Source of the DNA: Cellulomonas cellasea
GTDB taxonomy: Bacteria; Actinomycetota; Actinomycetes; Actinomycetales; Cellulomonadaceae
Assembly: GCF_030372105.1 (NCBI RefSeq)
Contig: NZ_JAUDBQ010000017.1
Span: 1-64,000 of the forward strand
Reading direction: 5' to 3'
DNA length: 64,000 bases
Program-made: the position numbers and the translations under genes
The notes under the pieces: model-generated
Database searches by the model: none
What the model was told of the DNA's origin: nothing
Seen by the model: the letters and a program-made list of their open reading frames with translations, nothing else
Part shown: one piece after another, positions 19,416 through 27,302 of the stretch
How positions within the stretch are numbered: position 1 is the first letter of the stretch
Layout of the letters: each line of letters starts with the position of its first letter

Positions 19416-20346
19416 CGGCGTCGGCCTCGTCGGCGGCCTGGGTGTGCTCGTCGAGCTCGACGAGCATCTGCACCGCGTCGGCCACCACGTCGTCCTGGCC
19501 GGACCGCACGCCGTAGAGCAGCCAGCGGGCGAGGGCCAGCTCCCCGGCGAGCAGCGCGCGCTCGGCCAGGTGCGGGTCGATGAGCTCGGTGCGCCGCAGC
19601 TGGTAGGCCTCCATGATCGAGTCCACCGCCTCCTGCGGGGCCGCGACGAGCAGCCAGGAGAGGTCGTCGGCGGGGTCGGCGACCTTCGCGTCGCTCCAGT
19701 CGAGGATCCCGGTCACCGCGCCACCGGCGGTGAGCACGTGCTCGGTGGTGAGGTCCCCGTGCACGATCGTCGGCCGGAAGCGCCACAGGGCCACGTCCTC
19801 GAGGCGCTCCTCCCACCGGCGCAGCAGCGTCGGCGGCACCTTGCCGGTGCGGGCAGCCTCGTCGACCTCTGACTGGCGGCGGCGGCGGTACGCCTCGGCG
19901 TCGTAGACGGGCAGGCCGGCGTTCTCCACGAGCGACGTCGGCAGCTCGTGCAGGGCGGCGATGGCCCGCCCGAGCGACGCCGCGAGCCCGGGGCCGGGAC
20001 CGAGCGTCTCGAGGCGCAGGGGGACGCCGGGCACCTCGGGGTAGACGACGGCCCTGCCACCCTCGGGCAGGTGCGCGAACCCGGTGGTGCGCGGCACGTC
20101 GAACGGCAGGCGCTCGGCGTCGGCCTCGGCGGCGAGGCCTTCGAGCAGCTCCACCTCCGCCTCGAGGGCGGCGCCCGCGGCGGGGTGCACGGGCGCGCGG
20201 ACGACCCAGCGGCGCTGGGTCGAGTCGATGACGATGGCGGAGTCGTAGTCGCCGCCTGAGCCTGCGGCCCTGCGGGCGTCGAAGGCGTCGAGACCGGGCA
20301 CTGCGACCGTTGCCAGGGCGGCGAGGGCAAGGGGTGAGCGTGGCAC
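19408..20346 (-). CDS. APH/choline-kinase-like phosphotransferase
   Basis: 312 residues of the aminoglycoside-phosphotransferase fold. The catalytic loop is HGDLTTEHV (His196), with His where the usual Asn sits, and ILDWSDAKVADPADDLSW supplies the metal-binding Asp. Family members phosphorylate small molecules; the macrolide phosphotransferase group has similar sequences, but the position in a conserved housekeeping block argues against a dedicated resistance gene. GTG 20346 has TAGGCT (20358-20353) exactly 6 nt upstream, so it is probably leaderless. Divergent from nudC. Confidence 0.82.
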   Translation of the reverse strand: MPRSPLALAALATVAVPGLDAFDARRAAGSGGDYDSAIVIDSTQRRWVVRAPVHPAAGAALEAEVELLEGLAAEADAERLPFDVPRTTGFAHLPEGGRAVVYPEVPGVPLRLETLGPGPGLAASLGRAIAALHELPTSLVENAGLPVYDAEAYRRRRQSEVDEAARTGKVPPTLLRRWEERLEDVALWRFRPTIVHGDLTTEHVLTAGGAVTGILDWSDAKVADPADDLSWLLVAAPQEAVDSIMEAYQLRRTELIDPHLAERALLAGELALARWLLYGVRSGQDDVVADAVQMLVELDEHTQAADEADAVT

Positions 20347-20472
20347 CCGCTCAGCCTAGGCGGCGGCCCGGCCGGGTGCTGGCACGACCACTGGCGTGTC
20401 TGGGATGTCCCGAATGTGGTGACTCGGTGGACGTGTCGTGAACCTCCTGCGAGGTCCGCGTACCGTGACGGG

Positions 20473-21453
20473 GTGAATTCCGCCGAGCTCCCCCTGGCCC
20501 GGATCCGCACTGACCGGGCAGCCGACGTCAGGTCGCGCCCCGGTCTGATGGCCTCGTTGTTGACCGATCCGGCCACCCGCGTGCTGTTGGTGCACGCCGG
20601 CTCGGTGGCGACGCGCACCGGCTCTGACGGCCGGCCCGAGCTGACGTTGTTCGGCGCCGGCGAGGCGGCGCTGCTGGCCCCGGGAGGCCGCCTGCCGGAG
20701 GGCTGGGTGTTCCTCGGGTATGACGACGCCGACGGCCTGCCGGGCCTCGCCCCGCATGAGACCCGGCCAGAGGGGGCCACGCCCTACCTGGCCCGGCTGG
20801 TCCCTGATCGCGAGACCGCTGTGCTGCTCCGCGGCGACCGCTGGACGCCGCTACGCGATGTGGGCGTCGAGTTGTCGGCCCGCGACGCGGGGCTGGCCAC
20901 CGCCGCCGTCGCCCTCGAGGGGTGGCACTCGCGCCATCCCCGCTGCCCGCGCTGCGGGGCTCCCACGCAGTCGGAGAGCGGCGGCTGGGTGCGCCGATGC
21001 GTGGAGGACGGCAGCGAGCACTACCCGCGCACCGACCCCGCGGTGATCATGGCCGTGGTCGACGAGCAGGACCGGCTGCTGCTGGGCCACGGGGCGCTGT
21101 GGCCCGAGAACCGGTTCTCGACGCTGGCCGGCTTCGTCGAGCCGGGGGAGTCGATCGAGCACGCGGTGCGCCGCGAGGTCCGCGAGGAGACGGGCGTGGT
21201 CGTGGGCGCCGTGGAGTACCGGGGCAGCCAGCCGTGGCCGTTCCCCGCCTCGCTCATGCTCGGGTTCCGGGCCACGGCGCTGTCGACGGACATCACCGTG
21301 GACGGCCTGGAGGTCACCGAGGCGCGCTGGTTCGCCCGCCTGGAGCTGCGCGCCGCGGTGCGCTCGGGCGCCGTGCAGCTCCCGAGCCGCACCTCGATCG
21401 CCCGCGCCCTGATCGAGGAGTGGTACGGCTCGGAGCTGCCCGAGCCGCTGTGA
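20473..21453 (+). CDS. nudC: NAD(+)/NADH diphosphatase, Nudix family
   Basis: 326 residues. NudC hydrolyses NADH to NMNH and AMP, and in some bacteria removes NAD caps from RNA. The Nudix box is intact (GFVEPGES to REVREETG), and the NADH-pyrophosphatase marker SQPWPFPASLM follows. The zinc ribbon is unusual: CPRCG and RRC are present, but the fourth Cys is absent (CVEDG). GTG 20473 is preceded by TACCGT (20461-20466) at exactly 6 nt, so it is probably leaderless. Position matches Rv3199c. Confidence 0.9.
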   Translation: MNSAELPLARIRTDRAADVRSRPGLMASLLTDPATRVLLVHAGSVATRTGSDGRPELTLFGAGEAALLAPGGRLPEGWVFLGYDDADGLPGLAPHETRPEGATPYLARLVPDRETAVLLRGDRWTPLRDVGVELSARDAGLATAAVALEGWHSRHPRCPRCGAPTQSESGGWVRRCVEDGSEHYPRTDPAVIMAVVDEQDRLLLGHGALWPENRFSTLAGFVEPGESIEHAVRREVREETGVVVGAVEYRGSQPWPFPASLMLGFRATALSTDITVDGLEVTEARWFARLELRAAVRSGAVQLPSRTSIARALIEEWYGSELPEPL

Positions 21454-21465
21454 CCTCGACGTGCC

Positions 21466-21495
21466 TCAGTTGCTGAGCCGTCAGTTGCTGAGCCG
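21466..21495. repeat. 15-bp tandem duplication at the mrx1 stop codon
   Basis: The same 15 bases occur at 21466-21480 and 21481-21495 without mismatch. The second copy contains the last codons and stop of mrx1, so reading through the stop would meet the same five codons and a second stop. Confidence 0.9.
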
Positions 21496-21741
21496 CGCCT
21501 GCACCTCGGCCAGCGACGGGTTCGTCGCCGAGGTGCCGTCGGGGAACAGCACCGTCGGGACCGTCTGGTTGCCGCCGTTGGCCTGCTCGACGAACGCCGC
21601 GGCGTCGGGGTGCTCCTCGATGTTGACCTCCGTGTAGCCGATCCCGACGGAGTCGAGCTGCGACTTGAGCCGCCGGCAGTACCCGCACCAGGTGGTCGAG
21701 TACATGGTGATCGTCCCGGCGTCGGGGGTCTGCGTGCTCAT
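21481..21741 (-). CDS. mrx1: Mycoredoxin (Mrx1-like glutaredoxin)
   Basis: An 86-residue glutaredoxin-fold protein with redox motif CGYC (Cys19, Cys22), TVPTVLFPDG and a short C-terminus. Mycoredoxin-1 reduces mixed disulfides with mycothiol, the actinobacterial thiol. The position between nudC and uvrD2 is the same as Rv3198A. AGAGGA lies just upstream of ATG 21741. It converges on nudC. Confidence 0.92.
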   Translation of the reverse strand: MSTQTPDAGTITMYSTTWCGYCRRLKSQLDSVGIGYTEVNIEEHPDAAAFVEQANGGNQTVPTVLFPDGTSATNPSLAEVQARLSN

Positions 21742-21908
21742 GCGTCCTCTGCTCTCTCTCGGGTGACGGCCTCGGGTGACGGCCCGCTTGGCGCGGCCAA
21801 GCCTGCCGCAGATGAACGCCCGGGGCTGCCCGTTCTCTTCCCGCGCCCGGAGCCGGGGGCTGTGGGCACGGGCCGGAGCGTCGGCGGGGGCTGAGACAAT
21901 CGGCAGCG

Positions 21909-23924
21909 ATGTCTGCTGATGAACTCCTCGAAGCCCTCGACCCCGAACAGCGTGAGGTGGCCCTCGCCCTGACCGGGCCCGTGTGCGTGCTCGCGGGCGC
22001 GGGCACCGGGAAGACCCGCGCCATCACCCACCGCATCGCATACGGCGTGCGCACCGGCGTGTACAAGCCGACGTCGGTGCTGGCCGTCACGTTCACGGCC
22101 CGGGCAGCGGGGGAGATGCGGACGCGGCTGCGCGAGCTCGGCGTGGCGGGGGTGCAGGCCCGCACCTTCCACGCCGCGGCGCTGCGGCAGCTCGGGTTCT
22201 TCTGGCCGAAGGTCGTCGGCGGGGCTCCGCCGCGCATCCTGGAGCACAAGGCGCCGGTGGTGGCGGAGGCCGCGCAGCGCCTCAACCTGTCCGTCGACCG
22301 GATCGGCGTGCGCGACCTCGCCTCCGAGATCGAGTGGTCGAAGGTCTCCCTCGTCACGCAGGACGACTACGTGCGCGCCGCGACGGCGCTGGACCGCCCG
22401 GCCCCGGCGGGCTTCGACCGGCAGGCCGTGGCGCGGCTGCTGGACGTCTACGAGCAGGTCAAGACCGAGCGTGGCGTCATCGACTTCGAGGACGTGCTGC
22501 TGCTGCTCGCCGCCCTGTTGGAGAGCCGGGGCGACGTGGCCGCCGAGGTCCGGGCCCAGTACAAGCACTTCGTGGTCGACGAGTACCAGGACGTCTCGCC
22601 GCTGCAGCAGTTCCTGCTCGACCAGTGGCTGGGCGGGCGCCAGGAGATCTGCGTCGTGGGCGACCCCAGCCAGACCATCTACTCGTTCACCGGCGCCACG
22701 CCCCACCACCTGCTCACGTTCTCCCACACCCGGCCCACGGCGCAGGTCGTGCGGCTCGTGCGCGACTACCGCTCCACGCCGCAGGTCGTCGGGCTCGCGA
22801 ACCGGCTCCTGTCCAAGGCGTCACGCGGCCAGTCGGGCGTCCACGCGCCGCTCGAGCTGGTGGCGCACCGCCCCGCGGGCCCGCCTGTGGGGTACACGGC
22901 GTACGACGATGACGACGCCGAGGCCGCGGGGATCGCCGCCCGGATCGGACGGTTGATCGCCGCGGGCACGCGCCCGAGCGAGATCGCTGTGCTGTACCGC
23001 ACGAACGCCCAGTCGGAGCCCTTCGAGCAGGCGCTCGCGTCCGCCGGCATCGGCTACCTGGTGCGCGGCGGCGACAGGTTCTTCGCCCGCCGCGACGTGC
23101 GGGACGCGATCCTGCTGCTGCGCGGCGCGGGGCGCGCGGCCGGGGCCGACGAGCCGATGCCGCAGCTCGTGCGGGATGTGCTGCTCGCCGTCGGCTGGGC
23201 GCCTGAGCCACCGGCGGCCCGCGGCGCCGCCCGCGAGCGGTGGGACGCGATGCAGGCGCTCGTGGCGCTCGCGGACGACCTCGCGGCCACCGCTGAGCGG
23301 GAGGGCCGGCAGGCGATGCTGCCCGACCTCGTCGCTGAGCTCGACGAGCGCGCGGCGACGCAGCACGCGCCCACCGTCGAGGGCGTCACCCTGGCCTCGT
23401 TGCACGCCGCCAAGGGGTTGGAGTGGGACGCGGTGTTCCTCGCGGGCATGAGCGAGGGGCTCATGCCGATCTCGCTCGCGGAGACGGACGCCGCGATCGC
23501 CGAGGAGCGCCGCCTGCTGTACGTCGGCATCACCCGGGCCCGCGAGCACCTCGAGCTGTCCTATGCCCGTGCCCGGAACCCCGGCGGGCGCGCGTCCCGT
23601 CGGCGCACCCGATTCCTGGACGGGCTGTGGCCGCAGGACGACCGGCCTGCGACGCGGACGGGCCGGCCCTCGCGCGGCACGGCCGTCCCCGCCGACGTCG
23701 ACCCCGAGCTGCTGTCCCGGCTGATGGAGTGGCGCGCGCAGGTCGCCACGGAGACCTCGAAGCCCACGTACACGGTGCTGAACGAGGCCGCGCTGATGGG
23801 CATCGCCGCCCAACGGCCGTCGACGGTGGCCGAGCTCGCACGGGTCAATGGCATCGGGCCAGCGAAGATCGACAGGTTCGGGGCGACGCTCCTGGCCATC
23901 GTCGCGGGTGATTCGCCCGGGTGA
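21909..23924 (+). CDS. uvrD2: UvrD2-like ATP-dependent DNA helicase with HRDC domain
   Basis: 671 residues of superfamily 1A helicase: Walker A AGAGTGKT (29-36), motif II DEYQD (224-228), AAKGLEWD and VGITRARE later. The last 80 residues form an HRDC domain (LLSRLMEWRAQVA to GIGPAKIDRFG). In M. tuberculosis UvrD2 a tetracysteine zinc module joins motor and HRDC; here the linker is short, Arg-rich and has no Cys. ATG 21909 is 8 nt after GACAAT, so the leader may be very short. It lies next to whiB7, as in mycobacteria. Confidence 0.9.
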   Translation: MSADELLEALDPEQREVALALTGPVCVLAGAGTGKTRAITHRIAYGVRTGVYKPTSVLAVTFTARAAGEMRTRLRELGVAGVQARTFHAAALRQLGFFWPKVVGGAPPRILEHKAPVVAEAAQRLNLSVDRIGVRDLASEIEWSKVSLVTQDDYVRAATALDRPAPAGFDRQAVARLLDVYEQVKTERGVIDFEDVLLLLAALLESRGDVAAEVRAQYKHFVVDEYQDVSPLQQFLLDQWLGGRQEICVVGDPSQTIYSFTGATPHHLLTFSHTRPTAQVVRLVRDYRSTPQVVGLANRLLSKASRGQSGVHAPLELVAHRPAGPPVGYTAYDDDDAEAAGIAARIGRLIAAGTRPSEIAVLYRTNAQSEPFEQALASAGIGYLVRGGDRFFARRDVRDAILLLRGAGRAAGADEPMPQLVRDVLLAVGWAPEPPAARGAARERWDAMQALVALADDLAATAEREGRQAMLPDLVAELDERAATQHAPTVEGVTLASLHAAKGLEWDAVFLAGMSEGLMPISLAETDAAIAEERRLLYVGITRAREHLELSYARARNPGGRASRRRTRFLDGLWPQDDRPATRTGRPSRGTAVPADVDPELLSRLMEWRAQVATETSKPTYTVLNEAALMGIAAQRPSTVAELARVNGIGPAKIDRFGATLLAIVAGDSPG

Positions 23925-23980
23925 GGACGCCTTCCTCCCGGCCGGGCGGAGGCAGCGGAGCCGCGATGAGAAACTCGTCC

Positions 23981-24031
23981 AAGAATTCGCGAATAAAAGA
24001 GTTGTGCCGCTTGATGAGCGACGCATAACCT
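23981..24031 (+). promoter_or_regulatory. whiB7 promoter with AT-rich upstream element
   Basis: An AT-rich block at 23981-24001 (with GAATAAAAGAG), striking in this GC-rich DNA, directly abuts a weak -35 TTGTGC (24002-24007), followed after 18 nt by -10 TAACCT (24026-24031). WhiB7 family proteins activate promoters carrying an AT-rich element just upstream of the -35, bound by their AT-hook. An autoregulated promoter is therefore inferred. Transcription would begin near 24038, leaving a leader of about 450 nt. Confidence 0.7.
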
Positions 24032-24101
24032 GTCTGTCGTCCCTGTAGGAGGGCCGTGCCGAAGAGGCGCTGGCCCGAGTTGAGAGGAGGTGGGTGCACT
24101 G

Positions 24102-24344
24102 ATGGAGACCAAGAAGCGCAACGTGATCAGCACGATCGCGTACACGCCGCGTCCCGCTGCGCCCATCTCCGGCATGCGCCAGGGCTGGTCGGTGTTTGGC
24201 GCCACGACGTCCGTCATTCCGGCGGCCGGCAAGACGGCAGGCGGCTTCCCGGCGCCTGCTGCCCGTGGCGCTCGGCTCCGCCTTGGGGCTCTCGCGGCTG
24301 CTGTCGGCGGCCCACCCGACTCCGCATCACACCTGACGGTCTGA
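24102..24344 (+). CDS. whiB7 leader ORF (upstream ORF)
   Basis: An 80-residue ORF beginning METKKRNVIST, lying between the whiB7 promoter and its terminator. AGGAGG (24085-24090) lies 11 nt before ATG 24102; an in-frame GTG at 24090 overlaps that Shine-Dalgarno. I recognise no domain. Position, and the stop only 13 nt before a terminator stem, fit a regulatory leader peptide whose translation controls attenuation, as known for whiB7/wblC leaders. It could still make a functional small protein. Confidence 0.65.
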   Translation: METKKRNVISTIAYTPRPAAPISGMRQGWSVFGATTSVIPAAGKTAGGFPAPAARGARLRLGALAAAVGGPPDSASHLTV

Positions 24345-24400
24345 CCGACCGAATCCAGGCCGCGGAGTCCTCACTCGGACACCGCGGCCTTCGTCTTTCC
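24318..24400 (+). terminator. whiB7 attenuator with competing antiterminator pairing
   Basis: Terminator stem: GGCCGCGG (24358-24365) pairs with CCGCGGCC (24382-24389), extended by GTCC/GGAC inside, followed by the T-rich TTCGTCTTTCC. Competing pairing: GACTCCGC at 24318-24325, inside the end of the leader ORF, is exactly complementary to GCGGAGTC at 24362-24369 in the 5' arm. Ribosomes over 24318-24325 would favour termination; stalling upstream would favour read-through into whiB7. Confidence 0.7.
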
Positions 24401-24487
24401 ACCTGAAGTCACAGGGGAGCGGCGTAGGTCCCGGAAGCTCCGGAACCTCGCATCACGCTCACCAGCTCGACACTTCAGGAGGACATC

Positions 24488-24841
24488 GTGCGGCTCACGA
24501 CGCTGCTCGACACGGTGAACCAGGGCGGATCCGGCCCTTGGCCCCTCGCACCCGCGCCCACCACCGCCGACGACCAGCAGCAGTTCGACCAGATGGTCGC
24601 GGGCCTCATCCCGTGCCGCTCCAACGACCCCGAGCTCTGGTTCGCCGAGCAGACCGCCCAGGTCGAGCAGGCCAAGGCCATGTGCCGCGGCTGCCCGATC
24701 ATCGAGGGCTGTCTCGCCGGCGCCCTTGAGCGCGGGGAGCCGTGGGGCGTTTGGGGCGGGGAGGTCTTCGTCGCGGGGGCAGTGGTCGCGGTCAAGCGTG
24801 GCCGGGGGCGCCCGCGCAAGGACGCGGCCCCGGCCGCCTGA
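24488..24841 (+). CDS. whiB7: WhiB7-type transcriptional regulator
   Basis: 117 residues with an Fe-S cluster domain: Cys43, Cys66, Cys69 and Cys75, then GVWGG at 87-91. A C-terminal AT-hook (RGRGRPRK, 104-111) distinguishes WhiB7 from other Wbl proteins. WhiB7 binds the primary sigma factor and activates intrinsic antibiotic-resistance genes. GTG 24488 has AGGAGG 5-6 nt upstream. Controlled by the AT-rich promoter and the attenuator just before it. Adjacent to uvrD2, as in mycobacteria. Confidence 0.95.
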   Translation: MRLTTLLDTVNQGGSGPWPLAPAPTTADDQQQFDQMVAGLIPCRSNDPELWFAEQTAQVEQAKAMCRGCPIIEGCLAGALERGEPWGVWGGEVFVAGAVVAVKRGRGRPRKDAAPAA

Positions 24842-24882
24842 CACCACGACTCCCGCACTGCGCAGTGCCCGGCCTGTCCCCC

Positions 24883-25989
24883 TCAGTGGCGGTCAGCCAC
24901 CGGGCTCCGCGCGGAGGCGGGCGCAGGGGGCGACGCAGGGGGCGACGCAGGGGGCAGGGAGGTGCATCCGCAGTGCGGGTGCACCTCCCATCTGCGAGTC
25001 TGCGGCAGCACATCGGGCATCGCGATCTCAATGGTGGTCCCACGGGTGCGCGGTGTCCGCCCATCGAGGTGGGCCAGCACCTCGGCGGCGGCGAGCGCGG
25101 CGCAGACTCCGGCCAGCACCCCGGGCTCGCCCGTCGGCAGCGTCCCTCGGCGTGGTGTGGCGCCGAGCGGCGGCGCGGTGACGAGTTGCGCGGCCACTGT
25201 GGGCCAGGCGTCGTCCAGGTCGGTGCGGTGCAGGTCCAGGCAGCGCAGGCACGGGCCGGAGCCGGGCACGACGAACGGCCCGACGCAGGCGTCCGCCTCG
25301 CGGAGCACCACCGACAGGTGGGCGGCGCCGCTCGCGACGAGCGCCACACCTGTCGCGGGATCGGCGGCGCCGCGCTCCACATGCAGGATGACGTCCGGCC
25401 GGTGCCCGGGCGGCAGTGACACCTCGACCTCGGGGGCGATGTCGCGGAGCGCGCGGGCGGCGGCGGCCAAGCGGGGACCGCCGACGTCGCCGACCCGGTA
25501 CCCGGAGGCGCCGACGTCCAGCGACGTCACCCAGGTGTCGTCGTCGAGCAGGATCGTCCCCACCCCGGAGGCAGCGAGCGTCAGGGCCGCGCCCAGCCCG
25601 GTGCGCCCCAAGCCGACGATGCCCACCGACCGGTTCGCGCGAGCCCGCACCTGTGCCGCGCCGTCGCCGTCGTCCCGCAGCAGCGTCCACGCTTCCACCT
25701 CCGCGCCGGCCCCGGGGCGCAGCGGCGGACCGTTGCGGCGCGCGCCGTCGCAGGCGACTCGGGCGGATCGCAGCGCGGCCGCCAGCTCGCCCGCCCGCGC
25801 GGCGGTGACCCCGTGCCGGCTCGCCTCGCGGGCCAACACGTCCAGGTCCCCGCCGTGGTCCAGCTCGAGGAGCAGGTCTGCCTCGCCCGCGCGGAGGTCC
25901 ACCAGCCGCACCGCCCAACGCGGGTCGGCGCCCACCTGCACCTCGGAGGGGCCGCGGCGCAGCACCCGCAGTCCGGGACGCAGCCGCAT
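24883..25989 (-). CDS. ThiF/E1-like adenylyltransferase-fold protein
   Basis: 368 residues. A Rossmann segment (SVGIVGLGRTGLGAALTLA, then ILLDDDTWVTSLDVG) gives the ThiF/MoeB fold. Cys pairs CLRC (near 275) and HCGC near the end could bind zinc as in E1 enzymes, although the canonical nucleotide-binding Arg/Asp set is hard to verify. The first 120 residues resemble the peptide-recognition part of RiPP cyclodehydratase partners, but no precursor peptide or YcaO gene is nearby. The C-terminal tail repeats PPAS, encoded by a 12-bp tandem repeat near 24931-24954. Function unknown. Confidence 0.7.
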   Translation of the reverse strand: MRLRPGLRVLRRGPSEVQVGADPRWAVRLVDLRAGEADLLLELDHGGDLDVLAREASRHGVTAARAGELAAALRSARVACDGARRNGPPLRPGAGAEVEAWTLLRDDGDGAAQVRARANRSVGIVGLGRTGLGAALTLAASGVGTILLDDDTWVTSLDVGASGYRVGDVGGPRLAAAARALRDIAPEVEVSLPPGHRPDVILHVERGAADPATGVALVASGAAHLSVVLREADACVGPFVVPGSGPCLRCLDLHRTDLDDAWPTVAAQLVTAPPLGATPRRGTLPTGEPGVLAGVCAALAAAEVLAHLDGRTPRTRGTTIEIAMPDVLPQTRRWEVHPHCGCTSLPPASPPASPPAPASARSPVADRH

Positions 25990-26125
25990 GCGCTCTCCTC
26001 AGATGTCGTCCCCTGCCGGCGGGCGTGGCCCGCGCCGGGCCCGCCGTCGGGCCGGGCCCACCCTGGCATGGGGGACGGCCCCGCAACCGTCATCCACAGG
26101 GACTGCCGCCCGGGCCCGGACGCGA

Positions 26126-26157
26126 ACGGGGCGCCGTCCCGAAGGACGGCGCCCCGT
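26126..26157 (-). terminator. Terminator hairpin after the DUF5679 gene
   Basis: A perfect 14-bp stem (26126-26139 with 26144-26157) with a CGAA loop lies 20 nt beyond the DUF5679 stop codon and insulates it from the ThiF-like gene. Confidence 0.8.
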
Positions 26158-26176
26158 GAAGGCGCAGGGGTGGTGC

Positions 26177-26335
26177 TCAGGCCTTGCCGAGGATCCGGTT
26201 CAGCTTGGTGCCGCACACCGGGCAGATGCCCTTGGCCATCTTGCGGCCCGACTCGGAGACGACGACGTCCCCCTCGGTCTCGCGCTTCTCCTTGCACTTC
26301 ACGCAGTAGAACTCGCCCGTGTACTTCTCGGCCAT
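26177..26335 (-). CDS. DUF5679 small zinc-ribbon protein
   Basis: A 52-residue basic protein. Two Cys pairs (FYCVKCKEK and ICPVCGTKL) form a zinc-ribbon, with a Lys-rich start and end. It matches the actinobacterial DUF5679 family; function is unknown, and nucleic-acid binding is only a guess from charge. GAGGAGACC-type purines lie just upstream of ATG 26335, and a perfect hairpin follows the stop. Confidence 0.8.
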   Translation of the reverse strand: MAEKYTGEFYCVKCKEKRETEGDVVVSESGRKMAKGICPVCGTKLNRILGKA

Positions 26336-26588
26336 GACAGGTCTCCTCGCGATGTCTGGTCACCGGTGGCGGTAGGCGCAGGCCCGGCGGCCCGGCCGGT
26401 ACTTGGGGGAACCCTCGGCGCGAGCAGGGCCACAGTAAACCGTCACGTTGCCCCAGAAAGGCTGTTCCCGGAGGCGCGCCGCGCGCATCGCCCACCTGGA
26501 GTGTGACGAACCGCCTATCAGTGCCCGCAACGGGCAGAACATGGTGAGTAAGGGCGCCCGGGGCGTCGCAACGGCTACGGTGCTGGTC

Positions 26589-27266
26589 GTGCAGCCGTCC
26601 AGCGAGCACCCCGCAGAGCAGGTGCGTCCCCGCGCCGGCCGCGCACCCGATGTCGGGCCTGCAGCGGCCGCGCTCTTCGACGCCCACGGCCCGGTGGAGG
26701 TGCGGCGCTCGCGCAAGCGGCTGCGGACGGTCACCGCGTACCGGGAGGGCGACCGCACCATCGTGGCGATCCCGGCGCGGTTCACGCGCGCGCAGGAGCG
26801 GGAGTGGGTCGGGCGGATGCTCGCCCGGTTGGCGAACCAGGAGCGCCGCCGCCGGCCGTCGGACGAGGAGCTGATGCAGCGCGCCGTCGAGCTGTCCACC
26901 CGCTACCTGTCCGGGCTCGCGGAGCCGGCCAGCGTCGTGTGGTCCTCGAACCAGGGCCGCCGATGGGGCTCGTGCACGCCGTCCGACAGGTCGATCCGGA
27001 TCTCCGACCGGCTGCGCGGCATGCCGAGCTGGGTGCTCGACTACGTGCTGCTGCACGAGCTGGCGCATCTGCTGCATGCCGGTCACGGGCCGGAGTTCTG
27101 GGCCGAGCTCGACGCCTACCCGCGGACGGCTCGGGCGCGTGGGTTCCTGGAGGGGTACTCGTTCGGCGAGGAGCACGCCGAGGACCTCCGCGAGGGGCGG
27201 CCCACGGCGGTGCCGGTCGTGGACGACGAGGCGCCCGCCGACGTCGGGCCGCACGAGCAGAACTGA
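26589..27266 (+). CDS. YgjP-like metallopeptidase-fold protein (DUF45)
   Basis: About 225 residues. The YgjP/DUF45 domain has WGSCTPSDRSIRIS followed by zinc motif HELAH (156-160) and HAGHGPEFW. This group includes a metallopeptidase related to the SprT/WSS1 type; the substrate here is unknown. GTG 26589 is chosen because TACGGT (26576-26581) is 7 nt upstream, a leaderless layout; ATG 26541 in frame would add 16 residues. The stop lies in a 14-bp tandem repeat. Confidence 0.8.
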   Translation: MQPSSEHPAEQVRPRAGRAPDVGPAAAALFDAHGPVEVRRSRKRLRTVTAYREGDRTIVAIPARFTRAQEREWVGRMLARLANQERRRRPSDEELMQRAVELSTRYLSGLAEPASVVWSSNQGRRWGSCTPSDRSIRISDRLRGMPSWVLDYVLLHELAHLLHAGHGPEFWAELDAYPRTARARGFLEGYSFGEEHAEDLREGRPTAVPVVDDEAPADVGPHEQN

Positions 27267-27299
27267 CGCGCCAGAACTGACGCGCCAGGGCTGACGCGC
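27258..27299. repeat. Three tandem 14-bp repeats over the YgjP-like stop codon
   Basis: CAGAACTGACGCGC occurs at 27258-27271 and 27272-27285; the third copy, 27286-27299, has GG for AA. The first copy contains the last codons and stop of the YgjP-like gene. The repeats end 3 bases before the stop of the converging protease gene. Confidence 0.85.
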
Positions 27300-27302
27300 C
27301 GC

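Noticed and set aside
19408-20346. Phosphotransferase as an acquired antibiotic-resistance gene
   Set aside because: It sits in a conserved chromosomal block with normal composition and no mobile element; APH-fold proteins have many non-resistance roles.
24931-24960. 12-bp tandem repeats at the end of the ThiF-like gene as a CRISPR or regulatory repeat
   Set aside because: Only two to three short copies, in frame, encoding PPAS repeats in a disordered tail.
24883-25989. ThiF-like gene as part of a RiPP biosynthetic cluster
   Set aside because: No YcaO gene, precursor peptide, tailoring enzyme or exporter nearby; the neighbours belong to the conserved housekeeping block.
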